NCBI GenBank assembly: GCA_037138595.1
Contig: JBAXIB010000009.1
Span: 40,706-104,705, forward strand
Direction: 5' to 3'
Origin: UBA4742 sp037138595
GTDB lineage: Bacteria > Actinomycetota > Acidimicrobiia > Acidimicrobiales > Acidimicrobilacustridaceae
Length of the DNA stretch: 64,000 nucleotides
Shown here: one piece after another, positions 25,561 to 33,917 of the stretch
Layout of the letters: the number at the start of each line of letters is the position of its first letter
Numbering within the stretch: the stretch's first letter is position 1
Made by a program: the position numbers and the translations under genes
The notes under the pieces: model-generated
The model's input: only the letters and a program-made list of their open reading frames with translations
Databases searched by the model: none
Told to the model about the DNA's origin: nothing

Positions 25561-26789
25561 CAAGTTCGTTCATGGGTCAGTCGGGACCGTCGACATCCCC
25601 GCCAAGCGCAGGCGGATCGGCAGGCAATGTTGGTCAGGTCGCGGTAGCAGTAGTTGATTCCGATCAGGCTGCCCGCAGTCGCCTCGCTATGCAGCTTGGT
25701 CAGGGCGCAACTCCGTTCGCATCCATCAACGAACTCGCGTCCCGGTTGGGCACAATTCCGGTGGTTATCGTCCTCGGCCCTTCATTTGCCGCAAGTGCCG
25801 AGTTGGCAGCCGCCGAGCAAATTCTCGCGTCACGTCGTGATGTCGGCGCGGTGCTGGTCACAGCCGAATTATCGACCGAGATGTTCCAACGAGCACTTCG
25901 ATCAGGCGTGAAAGACGTTCTGCAAGCGCCAGTCGAAACATCGCAACTGACCGAAGCGGTCAGTCGAGTCGCAGCTGGACTCATGCGCCCGGCCGAATCG
26001 GTACCCGAATTTGATTCAGTTGAAACCGATGGCGAACTAGGTCAGGTCATCACCGTTTTTTCAACCAAGGGTGGCGCGGGGAAATCCGTAGTCGCGACGA
26101 ATTTGGCCATCGTGTTAGCGCGTCGGTCGAATCGACCGGTCGTCATAGTCGATGCTGATCTCCAATTCGGCGATGTTGCGGTCATGTTGAAACTTTCCCC
26201 TCGCTATACCGTTGTTGATGCAGTCGGCATGTTGGACAAACTCGACTTACCCCTCTTGCGAAGTCTGCTTATCGAGCACACCCCCTCGGGGGTTTTAGTC
26301 CTAGCTGGGCCACTTGAGCCAGCGTTCGCCGATCAAATCGGCGCATCTGAGATGGTTCGCATCGTCGAGATGCTGCAGACGTTTTGTTCGTATGTCATTG
26401 TCGACACTCCGTCGTATTTCAACGACGTGGTACTGGGAATGATCGAAGCCAGTAACGACCTTGTGCTGGTTGCTGGTCTCGACATTCCAAACATCAAAAA
26501 TGTGAAAATAGGTCTGCAGACAATGCGGCTCCTCAACACTCCAATGGAAAAAATCCGTCTCGTTCTGAATCGCGCCAACTCGAAGGTCAAGCTCGATGTG
26601 AGTGAAGTTGAGCGGACGTTAGGCATCCATGCTGAATGCCTGATCCCCAGTGATGTCGCGATTCCGCAATCGGTCAATCAAGGTGAAGCCGTGGTGCTTT
26701 CCTCACCGAAATCCGGTGTCGCTCGAGCGATGAACCAGCTCGCGGATTTGTTTATTTCAGTTCCCGTCGAACGCCGCAAGCGAAAGTAA
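25557..26789 (+). CDS. cpaE: CpaE/TadZ-like ParA-type ATPase
   Basis: The 410-residue protein has a receiver-like N-terminal domain (about 27-140, AVVDSDQAARSRLAMQL to VKDVLQAPVE, without a full phospho-acceptor set) and a MinD/ParA ATPase with deviant Walker A VFSTKGGAGKS (Lys171 and Lys176). VDADLQFGDVAVML and VIVDTPSYFND are the A' and B motifs. TadZ/CpaE places the pilus machine at its cellular site. It lies between cpaB and cpaF as in other Tad loci. Confidence 0.9.
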   Translation: MTSSFMGQSGPSTSPPSAGGSAGNVGQVAVAVVDSDQAARSRLAMQLGQGATPFASINELASRLGTIPVVIVLGPSFAASAELAAAEQILASRRDVGAVLVTAELSTEMFQRALRSGVKDVLQAPVETSQLTEAVSRVAAGLMRPAESVPEFDSVETDGELGQVITVFSTKGGAGKSVVATNLAIVLARRSNRPVVIVDADLQFGDVAVMLKLSPRYTVVDAVGMLDKLDLPLLRSLLIEHTPSGVLVLAGPLEPAFADQIGASEMVRIVEMLQTFCSYVIVDTPSYFNDVVLGMIEASNDLVLVAGLDIPNIKNVKIGLQTMRLLNTPMEKIRLVLNRANSKVKLDVSEVERTLGIHAECLIPSDVAIPQSVNQGEAVVLSSPKSGVARAMNQLADLFISVPVERRKRK

Positions 26790-26832
26790 GATTGTCGGTG
26801 TCCATCCGGGCATCGACTAACGAGGAGATGCT

Positions 26833-28194
26833 GTGTCGCTGTATAAGCGCCTACATGATGTGCAAGCGACACCAACGGCTGGGCCGAAGGGCCGCGACCC
26901 GATTCTCGATGAGCTTCGACAGAAGATCCATCATCAACTTATTGAAGACCTCGGTCCGATCCTTTATGACAAGCGACTGTCAGAAGACGACTTGCGGCGT
27001 CGAGTCAATGATCATCTCCATTCGGCGTTAGCTCAAGAACGGTCGCCACTGTCGGCTGCTGATAAAGCCCAACTGATACAGGACGTATCTGACGACATCC
27101 TTGGTTACGGCCCCATTGATCGACTGCTTCATGATGAAGAAATCACCGAAATCATGTGCAATGGTCCAGATTCGGTTTACGTCGAACGCGCTGGCCGTCT
27201 CGAGAAATCCACCGCAACATTCGTCGACGAGGTACACCTCCGTCGCATCATTGACAAAATCGTAAGCGAGATCGGTCGTCGAATCGACGAATCGAATCCG
27301 TTGTGTGATGCGCGACTTCCTGATGGCAGCCGAGTTAACGCGGTAATCCACCCGTTAGCAATCGGCGGACCGTTTCTCACGATCCGAAAATTTTCAACCG
27401 ACAAACTTCAGATCGATGACCTGATTCGATTCGGCACGCTCAACGCCCATTCAGCCCGGTTCTTACAAGCGTGTGTGGTGGGGCGTTTGAACATCATCGT
27501 CTCTGGTGGGACCGGTTCGGGTAAGACGACCACGCTCAACGTCCTGTCTTCGTTTATTCCGTCCGACGAACGCATCGTCACCGTCGAAGACGCGAAAGAA
27601 CTGCAAATGCATCAGGACCATGTCCTGTCGCTTGAGGCGCGCCCGCCCAATATCGAAGGTCGGGGCGAAGTGACAATTCGAGATTTGGTCAAGAACTGCC
27701 TTCGTATGCGGCCTGACCGCATCGTGGTTGGGGAGTGCCGGTCTGGCGAAGCACTTGACATGTTGCAGGCAATGAATACCGGCCATGACGGATCATTGAC
27801 GACGGTCCACGCCAACAGCCCCCGTGATGCGCTCGCTCGCCTCGAAACCTTGGTATTGATGGCGGGCTTCGATTTACCAATTCGGGCAATTCGCGAACAA
27901 ATGTCGGCAGCCGTCGACCTCGTGGTGCAACTGTCCCGGTTGCGTGATGGAACCCGACGTATTACTCACATCAGCGAGGTGCAGGGAATGGAGGGTGACG
28001 TGATCACCCTGCAAGACATTTTCTTGTTCGACTACGGCATGGGTGTTGATGAGCACGGCCGATTTAAGGGCCACCTTAAAGCAACCGGCGTCCGTCCGAA
28101 GTTTGCCGAGAAGCTCGCTGACCTCGGAATCCGCCTCGGCCAAGAGGTGTTCCAACCGGAAGGATTCTCTCGGAAGGCTGGCGGCGCGAAGTGA
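26833..28194 (+). CDS. cpaF: CpaF/TadA secretion ATPase
   Basis: This hexameric type II/IV secretion ATPase powers Flp pilus assembly. The 453-residue protein has the N-terminal domain with LIQDVSDDILGYGPIDRLL and ITEIMCNGPD, Walker A GGTGSGKTT (225-233), and the Walker B/His box region PDRIVVGECRSGEALDM and TVHANSPRDALARLE. The GTG start has GAGGAG eight bases upstream. Its stop overlaps the tadB start by four bases. Confidence 0.95.
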   Translation: MSLYKRLHDVQATPTAGPKGRDPILDELRQKIHHQLIEDLGPILYDKRLSEDDLRRRVNDHLHSALAQERSPLSAADKAQLIQDVSDDILGYGPIDRLLHDEEITEIMCNGPDSVYVERAGRLEKSTATFVDEVHLRRIIDKIVSEIGRRIDESNPLCDARLPDGSRVNAVIHPLAIGGPFLTIRKFSTDKLQIDDLIRFGTLNAHSARFLQACVVGRLNIIVSGGTGSGKTTTLNVLSSFIPSDERIVTVEDAKELQMHQDHVLSLEARPPNIEGRGEVTIRDLVKNCLRMRPDRIVVGECRSGEALDMLQAMNTGHDGSLTTVHANSPRDALARLETLVLMAGFDLPIRAIREQMSAAVDLVVQLSRLRDGTRRITHISEVQGMEGDVITLQDIFLFDYGMGVDEHGRFKGHLKATGVRPKFAEKLADLGIRLGQEVFQPEGFSRKAGGAK

Positions 28195-30173
28195 AGTCCC
28201 GTGCCCGCCGGCGAGCCGCACCATTCGCTTCGAGCCTCATTGCCCTAGGAGTCCTTGCAGTTTTTGCTGTGACGACATCTCCAGCGAGCGCGCAAACTTC
28301 GGCTGCACCATTTTTGCAAATTCGAAGCGTTACGTCATCAGGTCCTGGCCCGAATTCGGCGGTGTATTTCGCGAGTGCTGAAGGCGGCACGAGCCCGAAT
28401 ATTTCGATCAACGGTTCGTCTGTTTCAGCCACGAGCGCAAACCGCTTGCCTCCGACGACTGCGATGGGAAACGCCCTCATCTTCGATACATCAACTCGCA
28501 TGGACTCATCCGGAGCATTGGCATCAGCGAAGGAAGCCGCTCGAACGTGGATTCGCGCCCGCACTGGGTCAGGTCAGACCGCCGAGAAGTTCGCGATCTA
28601 TGTAGCCGCTGACACCGGCATGTTGGTGCAGTCGTTCACCAGTGATCAAACCGCATTGCTTGATGCGTTGGACCGCGTCGGGCCGCCTTCAACGCAAGCC
28701 GCACGATCGAAGACAGCGCTTTGGTCGGCGCTGCGCCAGGCGGCGGCGTCTTTGTCGGCGAACTCTGACCTCGTCCCGAATTTGGTGGTGATGGCCGGTC
28801 AGAACGACAACGCCAGCGGCTCAAGCAAGTCGGCAGCAATTGGCGAAATTGCCAATGCTCGAGCTGCAGTTCTCGGTATCGCCTACACAAGCGAGGCCTA
28901 CAGCGGGGCGCAGTTATCGTCGCTTACTGCGACCTACGGGGGCGAAGTACTCGCGACATCCGATGGCACAACGTTCGCTTCGCAGGTGGCGCTCGTCGCT
29001 GAACTCATCGACACGCGACAGTTTTCAACCGAATTCATTTCTCAAGTACCGGTCAACGATCTGGTCAACCTGCAACTTTCAGTTGGCGACCAAGTCGCAG
29101 CTGCGGCCTATACCTCGGGTACATCGGTATTTGGTTATCAGAACCTGAATCCGGCCGTTCGCGTCGCGAAATCTTCGGGAATTGGTTTCCTGCAAGGCGG
29201 TTTTGGACTCTGGCTGGCGATGTTGTTGGTGCTGTTTGCCGTTGGCTTGGGTGCATATGCAGTGATCTTGTTGTTTGTTCGAGACAATTCCCTTGATGCT
29301 GCGTTGGAGCCCTACTCCGAGTCGTACCGCTCGACCGATGATTTTGATGACGAAGTTGATCCGTCGTATGCCAAAACCGCGCTCGTCCAACGAGCGGTCG
29401 CCGCGACCGAGACGTTTGCCGAGAGTCAGGGTTATCTCCTTCGTGCTGAGGGCGCATTGGAGCGAGCGAATATCCCGCTTCGTGCGGGTGAAGCACTGTT
29501 CTTTTACGGTTCGATGGTGGCAATCGCCACCATTTTGGGTTTTGCTCTTGGCGGACTCTTCATTGCGCTGATTTTGGGTGGACTTGTGGCTCTCATACCG
29601 CCCGCGGTGGTTAATTTCCTGGCGAAGCGTCGTCGTCGATTGTTTCTGGCTCAGTTGCCTGACACGTTGAATTTGCTGTCGGGAACCTTGCGGGCGGGTT
29701 ATTCGTTGATGCAAGGCGTCGAGGCGGTCTCCCAAGAAACCGATGAACCAATGGGGCAAGAACTGCGCCGAGTTATTACCGAATCACGTTTGGGTCGTCC
29801 GCTCGAAGAATCGCTCGATGGCACGGCGGAGCGAATGGACAGCAAGGATTTCGCCTGGGCCGTGATGGCGATCCGCATTCAGCGAGAGGTGGGTGGCAAC
29901 TTGTCGGAGTTGCTCTTGACCGTGGCTGACACCATGACCCAACGTGAGCGACTTCGCCGAGACGTTGCCTCACTTACCGCTGAAGGTCGCATGAGTGCAA
30001 TCGTGCTCGGCTTGTTGCCGGTAGGGCTCGGACTGGCAATGTATGTGATGAATCCGGCATACATGTCATCGTTGTTTACCGAGACATTGGGCCAAATCAT
30101 GTTCGGCGGATCCATCATTGCAATGGTGATCGGGTTTGTGTGGATGAAAAAAATCATCGACATCGAGATTTGA
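28191..30173 (+). CDS. tadB: TadB-type pilus platform protein fused to a secreted VWA-like domain
   Basis: The C-terminal part (about 430-660) is a T2SSF/GspF platform domain with LPDTLNLLSGTLRAGYSLMQ and three or four membrane segments, the TadB of Flp pili. The N-terminal part is unusual: a signal peptide (cleavage likely after SPASA, residue 34), then a domain with a VWA-like order. LIFDTSTRMDSSGAL (95-109) resembles the MIDAS DxSxS motif with Arg103 in place of the last Ser, SKTALWSAL supplies a Thr, and NLVVMAGQND the distal strand. A transmembrane helix at 338-363 follows. Typical TadB has about 300 residues. The membrane topology puts the VWA-like part outside. Confidence 0.88.
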   Translation: MKSRARRRAAPFASSLIALGVLAVFAVTTSPASAQTSAAPFLQIRSVTSSGPGPNSAVYFASAEGGTSPNISINGSSVSATSANRLPPTTAMGNALIFDTSTRMDSSGALASAKEAARTWIRARTGSGQTAEKFAIYVAADTGMLVQSFTSDQTALLDALDRVGPPSTQAARSKTALWSALRQAAASLSANSDLVPNLVVMAGQNDNASGSSKSAAIGEIANARAAVLGIAYTSEAYSGAQLSSLTATYGGEVLATSDGTTFASQVALVAELIDTRQFSTEFISQVPVNDLVNLQLSVGDQVAAAAYTSGTSVFGYQNLNPAVRVAKSSGIGFLQGGFGLWLAMLLVLFAVGLGAYAVILLFVRDNSLDAALEPYSESYRSTDDFDDEVDPSYAKTALVQRAVAATETFAESQGYLLRAEGALERANIPLRAGEALFFYGSMVAIATILGFALGGLFIALILGGLVALIPPAVVNFLAKRRRRLFLAQLPDTLNLLSGTLRAGYSLMQGVEAVSQETDEPMGQELRRVITESRLGRPLEESLDGTAERMDSKDFAWAVMAIRIQREVGGNLSELLLTVADTMTQRERLRRDVASLTAEGRMSAIVLGLLPVGLGLAMYVMNPAYMSSLFTETLGQIMFGGSIIAMVIGFVWMKKIIDIEI

Positions 30174-30185
30174 CGGGACGCTGAC

Positions 30186-31121
30186 ATGGCCAATGTAGAG
30201 CTGTTGCTTGGGCTCATCTTCATCGGATCTGCGGTAGGCATATTGCTTTTTGCGGTACTTTCTCACCTCAACGAGAAGGCCGTCGTGCGAGAGTCGCTGC
30301 GCCATCTCGAAGGCTATGAAGTAGAGAACGTACGCGATCAGGAGCTACTCGTTCCGATCGCGGAGCGGGCGTTCTCACCGGTGCTGGGCGGATTAACCAA
30401 AGTCGGCCGTCGGTTTACCCCCGAGGGCTATACCGACAGCGTCCGCAAAAAATACATTCAGATGGGCGACGGCTCGGCTACGTCTATTGACCGTTTCCTC
30501 GCATTGCGGGTTGTGACGGTGGCGCTCGTGCCATTGGCGTTTGTTTTTGTCTACCTCTGGAATCCGCTTGGTGTTACCGGGCTGATGCAGACCTTGTTGT
30601 TCTTAGTGCTCGCTGCCGCGCTTCTGATTGCTCCTGACACCAGTTTGAGTCGGAAAGTTGAAGCGCGACAGCACGAGCTGCGCGTGATGCTTCCGGATAT
30701 TCTCGATCTGCTGACTATCAGTGTTGAAGCCGGACTTGGATTTGAACAAGCGCTCGACCGCACCATCGCCGCCGTTCCGTGTGCTCTATCTGATGAGTTT
30801 TCACGCATGCTGGGTGAAGTCCGCGCCGGAGCCAGTCGTGCGTCTGCGCTTCGAGCGCTCGATAAACGAACCGATGTGCCCGAGGTTCGGTCATTCGTGT
30901 TGGCCATTTTGCAAGCCGACACCTTTGGCGTTTCGATCGGCCGAGTGATGCGCTCGCAAGCCGACGAGATGCGCACGAAGCGTCGTCAGATGGCTGAGGA
31001 AAAGGCGCAAAAGGCGCCAGTCAAGATGCTGATCCCAATGGTGTTCTGTGTGTTTCCTGCGTTGTTTGTCATCGTGATCGGCCCGGCAATCATAAATATT
31101 CGTCACGCCTTCGCTGGCTAG
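30186..31121 (+). CDS. tadC: TadC-type pilus platform protein
   Basis: The 311-residue protein is a second T2SSF-domain membrane protein: an N-terminal membrane helix, a pair near residues 98-138, the conserved MLPDILDLLTISVEAGLGFEQAL block, and a final helix near the C terminus. TadB and TadC together form the inner-membrane platform on which CpaF acts. It follows tadB by 12 bases. Its stop codon falls inside an 18-base tandem duplication. Confidence 0.92.
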   Translation: MANVELLLGLIFIGSAVGILLFAVLSHLNEKAVVRESLRHLEGYEVENVRDQELLVPIAERAFSPVLGGLTKVGRRFTPEGYTDSVRKKYIQMGDGSATSIDRFLALRVVTVALVPLAFVFVYLWNPLGVTGLMQTLLFLVLAAALLIAPDTSLSRKVEARQHELRVMLPDILDLLTISVEAGLGFEQALDRTIAAVPCALSDEFSRMLGEVRAGASRASALRALDKRTDVPEVRSFVLAILQADTFGVSIGRVMRSQADEMRTKRRQMAEEKAQKAPVKMLIPMVFCVFPALFVIVIGPAIINIRHAFAG

Positions 31122-31151
31122 TGTGCCTTCGGTGGCTAGCGTGCCCTCGGT
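31116..31151 (+). repeat. 18-base tandem duplication across the tadC stop
   Basis: Two adjacent 18-base units, 31116-31133 and 31134-31151, differ at two positions. The first contains the tadC TAG stop and the candidate GTG start of the next gene; the second supplies another in-frame GTG at 31141. Confidence 0.75.
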
Positions 31152-32613
31152 GGATGTGGAGACCAGTTCCAATCAAGTCGATCCCGAAGTTTCGGCTTCA
31201 CGGTGGTGGCCGACTGGTGCGTTCGTTATCGGGGCAGCATTCGCGGTTGCGGGTTTTTGGATCGGCCTAGGCCGCCTTTCTGACAACAGCTTCTTTACAC
31301 ACCTCGCAACCGGCCGACTGATCCTTGATCACGGCATTCCGCGAACTGATCCGTACTCGTTTACTGCCAATGGTGAACCGTGGGTCGTGCAGAGCTGGCT
31401 TGCATCGGTCGTATTTGCTTGGACCGATTCATGGTTTGGTGCGCAAGGGCTACGCGTGTTGGCTGGAGCGCTTACTGCAGGCTTAGCTGCGATGACCTGG
31501 CGGCTGACTCGACCTGCACACACCATCGTCGGTCGGATACTTATCGCTGCTGCGGTCGTCGGTATCGGTGGCTCAACGTGGGCACCTCGACCGCTGTTGT
31601 TCGGACTTTTATGCGTCACGCTCACGTTGCTCGCTGCCGAAAAAGGGCTTGACCCTCGTTGGCTAGTTCCGGTGTTTTGGCTGTGGGTGAATTGCCATGG
31701 ATCCTTTCCGCTTGGCCTTGTGCTCCTCGGATGTTTGTGGGTTGGACGTCGTGCTGATGGGGACTCAGGAACTCTTGAGTGGCGATGTCTGAAATGGGCG
31801 GCACTGGGAACTGCGCTCGGCGCAGTCAATCCGCTGGGTCCAGCGCTCCTGACCTTCCCAATTCGGCTGCTTGGCCGCTTCGATGTTTTGCGCCAGGTCG
31901 TTGAGTGGCAGTCGCCGTCATTCTCACTGGGCTGGACAAGGCTCTTTTTGCTTGAGGTTGCCGTCGCCGTGGTGGTTCTGGTCCGTCGTCCGTCGTATCG
32001 ATCCGCGCTACCGCTAGTGGTATTTGTGATCGCCGCGCTCCTTGGAGCGCGCAACATTGCGGTCGCGAGTCTGATTTTGGTACCCGGACTGGCACGCGGC
32101 CTCGCCGATATTGGATCGGTTCGAGCGACAAAGCGCAGCCCTGCAGCCGGCATTGCCCTTGCCGGGATTGTGCTGGCTGCGGCTGTGATAGCGCAAAGTG
32201 CGCTATCACAGCCGGCCTATGACCTTGCGACCTATCCGGTGGAGGCGGTTGCCTGGATTAATGCGAATCATCTCCGGCAATCAGGCACCCATCTCGTGAC
32301 GTCGGATAGCAACGGCAATTACCTCGAACTGTTGTCGGGAATACACGCTGATGTCTTTATCGATGACCGCGTCGATATGTTCCCCAAGTCGGTTGTCGCG
32401 GACCTTGTCACGTTGATCCATGGTGGGTTGGACTGGCGTGACGTGCTCGATCGCAACGGGTCTGACCTCGTGGTGTGGGGGCGTGCGAAACCTCTTACTG
32501 CGTTGATGGCCGAGTCACCAGACTGGCGAATCCTCTATCAGGATGCCGATTGGTCGATCGGGTGCCGGCGAGGAGCCGAGTTGGGCGGAACTGGAAACCT
32601 CTCGCGCTGTTAG
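31123..32613 (+). CDS. Multi-pass membrane protein with C-terminal soluble domain, GT-C-like
   Basis: The 496-residue protein has about ten hydrophobic segments and a soluble C-terminal domain (from about residue 375). DPYSFTANGEPWVVQSWL near the N terminus and VNCHGSFPLGL midway recur in bacterial membrane proteins resembling GT-C glycosyltransferases; NGNYLELLSG and VFIDDRVDMFP are in the soluble part. No reaction can be assigned. It begins two bases after tadC, so it is likely part of that operon, though it has no known role in Tad pili. GTG at 31123 or 31141 could be the start. The gene holds a perfect 16-base-pair palindrome at 32180-32214. Confidence 0.72.
   Translation: MPSVASVPSVDVETSSNQVDPEVSASRWWPTGAFVIGAAFAVAGFWIGLGRLSDNSFFTHLATGRLILDHGIPRTDPYSFTANGEPWVVQSWLASVVFAWTDSWFGAQGLRVLAGALTAGLAAMTWRLTRPAHTIVGRILIAAAVVGIGGSTWAPRPLLFGLLCVTLTLLAAEKGLDPRWLVPVFWLWVNCHGSFPLGLVLLGCLWVGRRADGDSGTLEWRCLKWAALGTALGAVNPLGPALLTFPIRLLGRFDVLRQVVEWQSPSFSLGWTRLFLLEVAVAVVVLVRRPSYRSALPLVVFVIAALLGARNIAVASLILVPGLARGLADIGSVRATKRSPAAGIALAGIVLAAAVIAQSALSQPAYDLATYPVEAVAWINANHLRQSGTHLVTSDSNGNYLELLSGIHADVFIDDRVDMFPKSVVADLVTLIHGGLDWRDVLDRNGSDLVVWGRAKPLTALMAESPDWRILYQDADWSIGCRRGAELGGTGNLSRC
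32180..32214. repeat. Perfect intragenic inverted repeat
   Basis: Sixteen bases (CGGCTGTGATAGCGCA) are followed by a three-base loop AAG and their exact reverse complement. It lies inside the coding frame of the membrane protein and introduces ATA and CTA codons that look rare for this genome. Confidence 0.9.
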
Positions 32614-32664
32614 ATATCGCAGGGAACCTTTCCTGCGCCGCGCTCACGTGGGAACCCATAACGA

Positions 32665-32694
32665 CGTGAGGCGGGCCTTTCGGCCCGCCTCACG
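32665..32694. terminator. Bidirectional terminator between the Tad operon and flp
   Basis: A 13-pair stem (CGTGAGGCGGGCC with GGCCCGCCTCACG) encloses the loop TTTC. It lies 51 bases after the membrane-protein stop and 32 bases after the flp stop on the other strand, so it can serve both convergent transcripts. Confidence 0.8.
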
Positions 32695-32726
32695 CTGTCT
32701 CTGGTTCGATTGACGAACTTGGCTGA

Positions 32727-32915
32727 TTAGCCTCCGAGGTTTGAACCGACGCTCGAGAACTTCGAGGAGGCGGTCTTACCAAGGAATGTCACGGCCAGGA
32801 TGCACACGACGGCGATCAGGGCCACAAGCAGGGCGTACTCCACGAGGGAGGCACCACGGTCAGTCTTGCAGCGAGCCTGCAGCCAAGCGCTGGCGAAATC
32901 GAATGAAGTAAGCAT
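32727..32915 (-). CDS. flp: Flp-family type IVb pilin
   Basis: The 62-residue prepilin has a short leader ending KTDRG, a cleavage site after Gly21, and the mature N terminus ASLVEYALLVALIAVVCILA with Glu at +5, the class signature. It would be cleaved by a prepilin peptidase (TadV/CpaA), which is not in the window, and polymerised by the adjacent Tad machine. It is on the opposite strand to the Tad genes, downstream of the two-component system. AGGGAGA is a good ribosome-binding site. Confidence 0.93.
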   Translation of the reverse strand: MLTSFDFASAWLQARCKTDRGASLVEYALLVALIAVVCILAVTFLGKTASSKFSSVGSNLGG

Positions 32916-33156
32916 ATTGAACTATCTCCCTGTGCTGGTTCTGATGGCAACCTCGATTCCCGAGGCTGTATTGCCATACCAGTATCGTCCAGGGCAGTAC
33001 CAAACTTTAGTAGGTCAAACGACTTATTTTGGGTGCGTTTTCGACGACTTGGCGCCGATTGCACCCATTACAACGATTCTTGGGATCGGATCGCTCTTGA
33101 AACTCGGAAATCAAGTGCCGAAGTACTGAATCGTTAGCTGAGAACCGGGATGTTGG

Positions 33157-33801
33157 TCAGTCGAGGCTGACGATGCCCATCCGGACTGCCTGCAGTACCG
33201 CCTGGGTGCGATCGCGTGCATCGAGCTTCTGGTAGATCGAAGCGAGGTGGTTTTTCACCGTCTTTTGGCTGATATACAGCTTTTCGGCGACCTCAGGAGT
33301 TGAGCAGCCATCAGCGATGAGTTGCAGGACTTCCTCTTCGCGAGCGGTGACGACTCGATCTTCCTCTTGAGCTCGCTCGTCAAGGCGGCGAACTTCGTCG
33401 AGCATGCTCGAGGCGAGCTGAGGAGAGAGTGCCGTCTCGCCGCTAAAAGCCATGGTTACTGCTTCAGCGATCTCATCGGTAGAGCAATCTTTCACTAAGT
33501 AGCCGCTGGCGCCGGCTCGAATAGCTGAGGTGAGGACTTCACTGTCAGCGTGCATGGTGAGCATGACGATTTTGATTTCAGGCAAGATCGCTCGAATTTG
33601 TCGAGTGGCCTCAACGCCATCGACTTCAGGCATCGTGACATCCATCAAAATGACATCGGGTCGCAACTCTTCAGCCAAGCGTATTGCTTCTTGCCCGTCG
33701 CTAGCCTCGCCAACGACGTTGAATCCCTGATCGATCATTGACCGACGAAGACCTTCTCGCAGCATGCGGTGGTCGTCGGCCAGCATCAGTCGGATGCTCA
33801 C
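33157..33801 (-). CDS. NarL/FixJ-family response regulator
   Basis: The 214-residue protein has a receiver domain (phospho-acceptor Asp54 in VILMDVTMPEVDG, conserved Thr in MLTMHAD, Lys in YLVKD) and a C-terminal LuxR helix-turn-helix (TAREEEVLQLIADGCSTPEV to KTVKNHLASIYQKL). It should bind DNA after phosphorylation by the kinase encoded 116 bases upstream. It precedes flp in the same direction, which suggests control of pilus genes; no direct evidence. The start is GTG with GAGGGAGA upstream. Confidence 0.93.
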   Translation of the reverse strand: MSIRLMLADDHRMLREGLRRSMIDQGFNVVGEASDGQEAIRLAEELRPDVILMDVTMPEVDGVEATRQIRAILPEIKIVMLTMHADSEVLTSAIRAGASGYLVKDCSTDEIAEAVTMAFSGETALSPQLASSMLDEVRRLDERAQEEDRVVTAREEEVLQLIADGCSTPEVAEKLYISQKTVKNHLASIYQKLDARDRTQAVLQAVRMGIVSLD

Positions 33802-33917
33802 GATGTCTCCCTCGGTTTACTGATCTTGTGGCCCTGGCGCATCATGTTTCATCCTGACCATACCGGTTTTACTGGGCGCGGGCGTGATGATAGCGGGCGA
33901 AAACGAGATTTTGTTGG

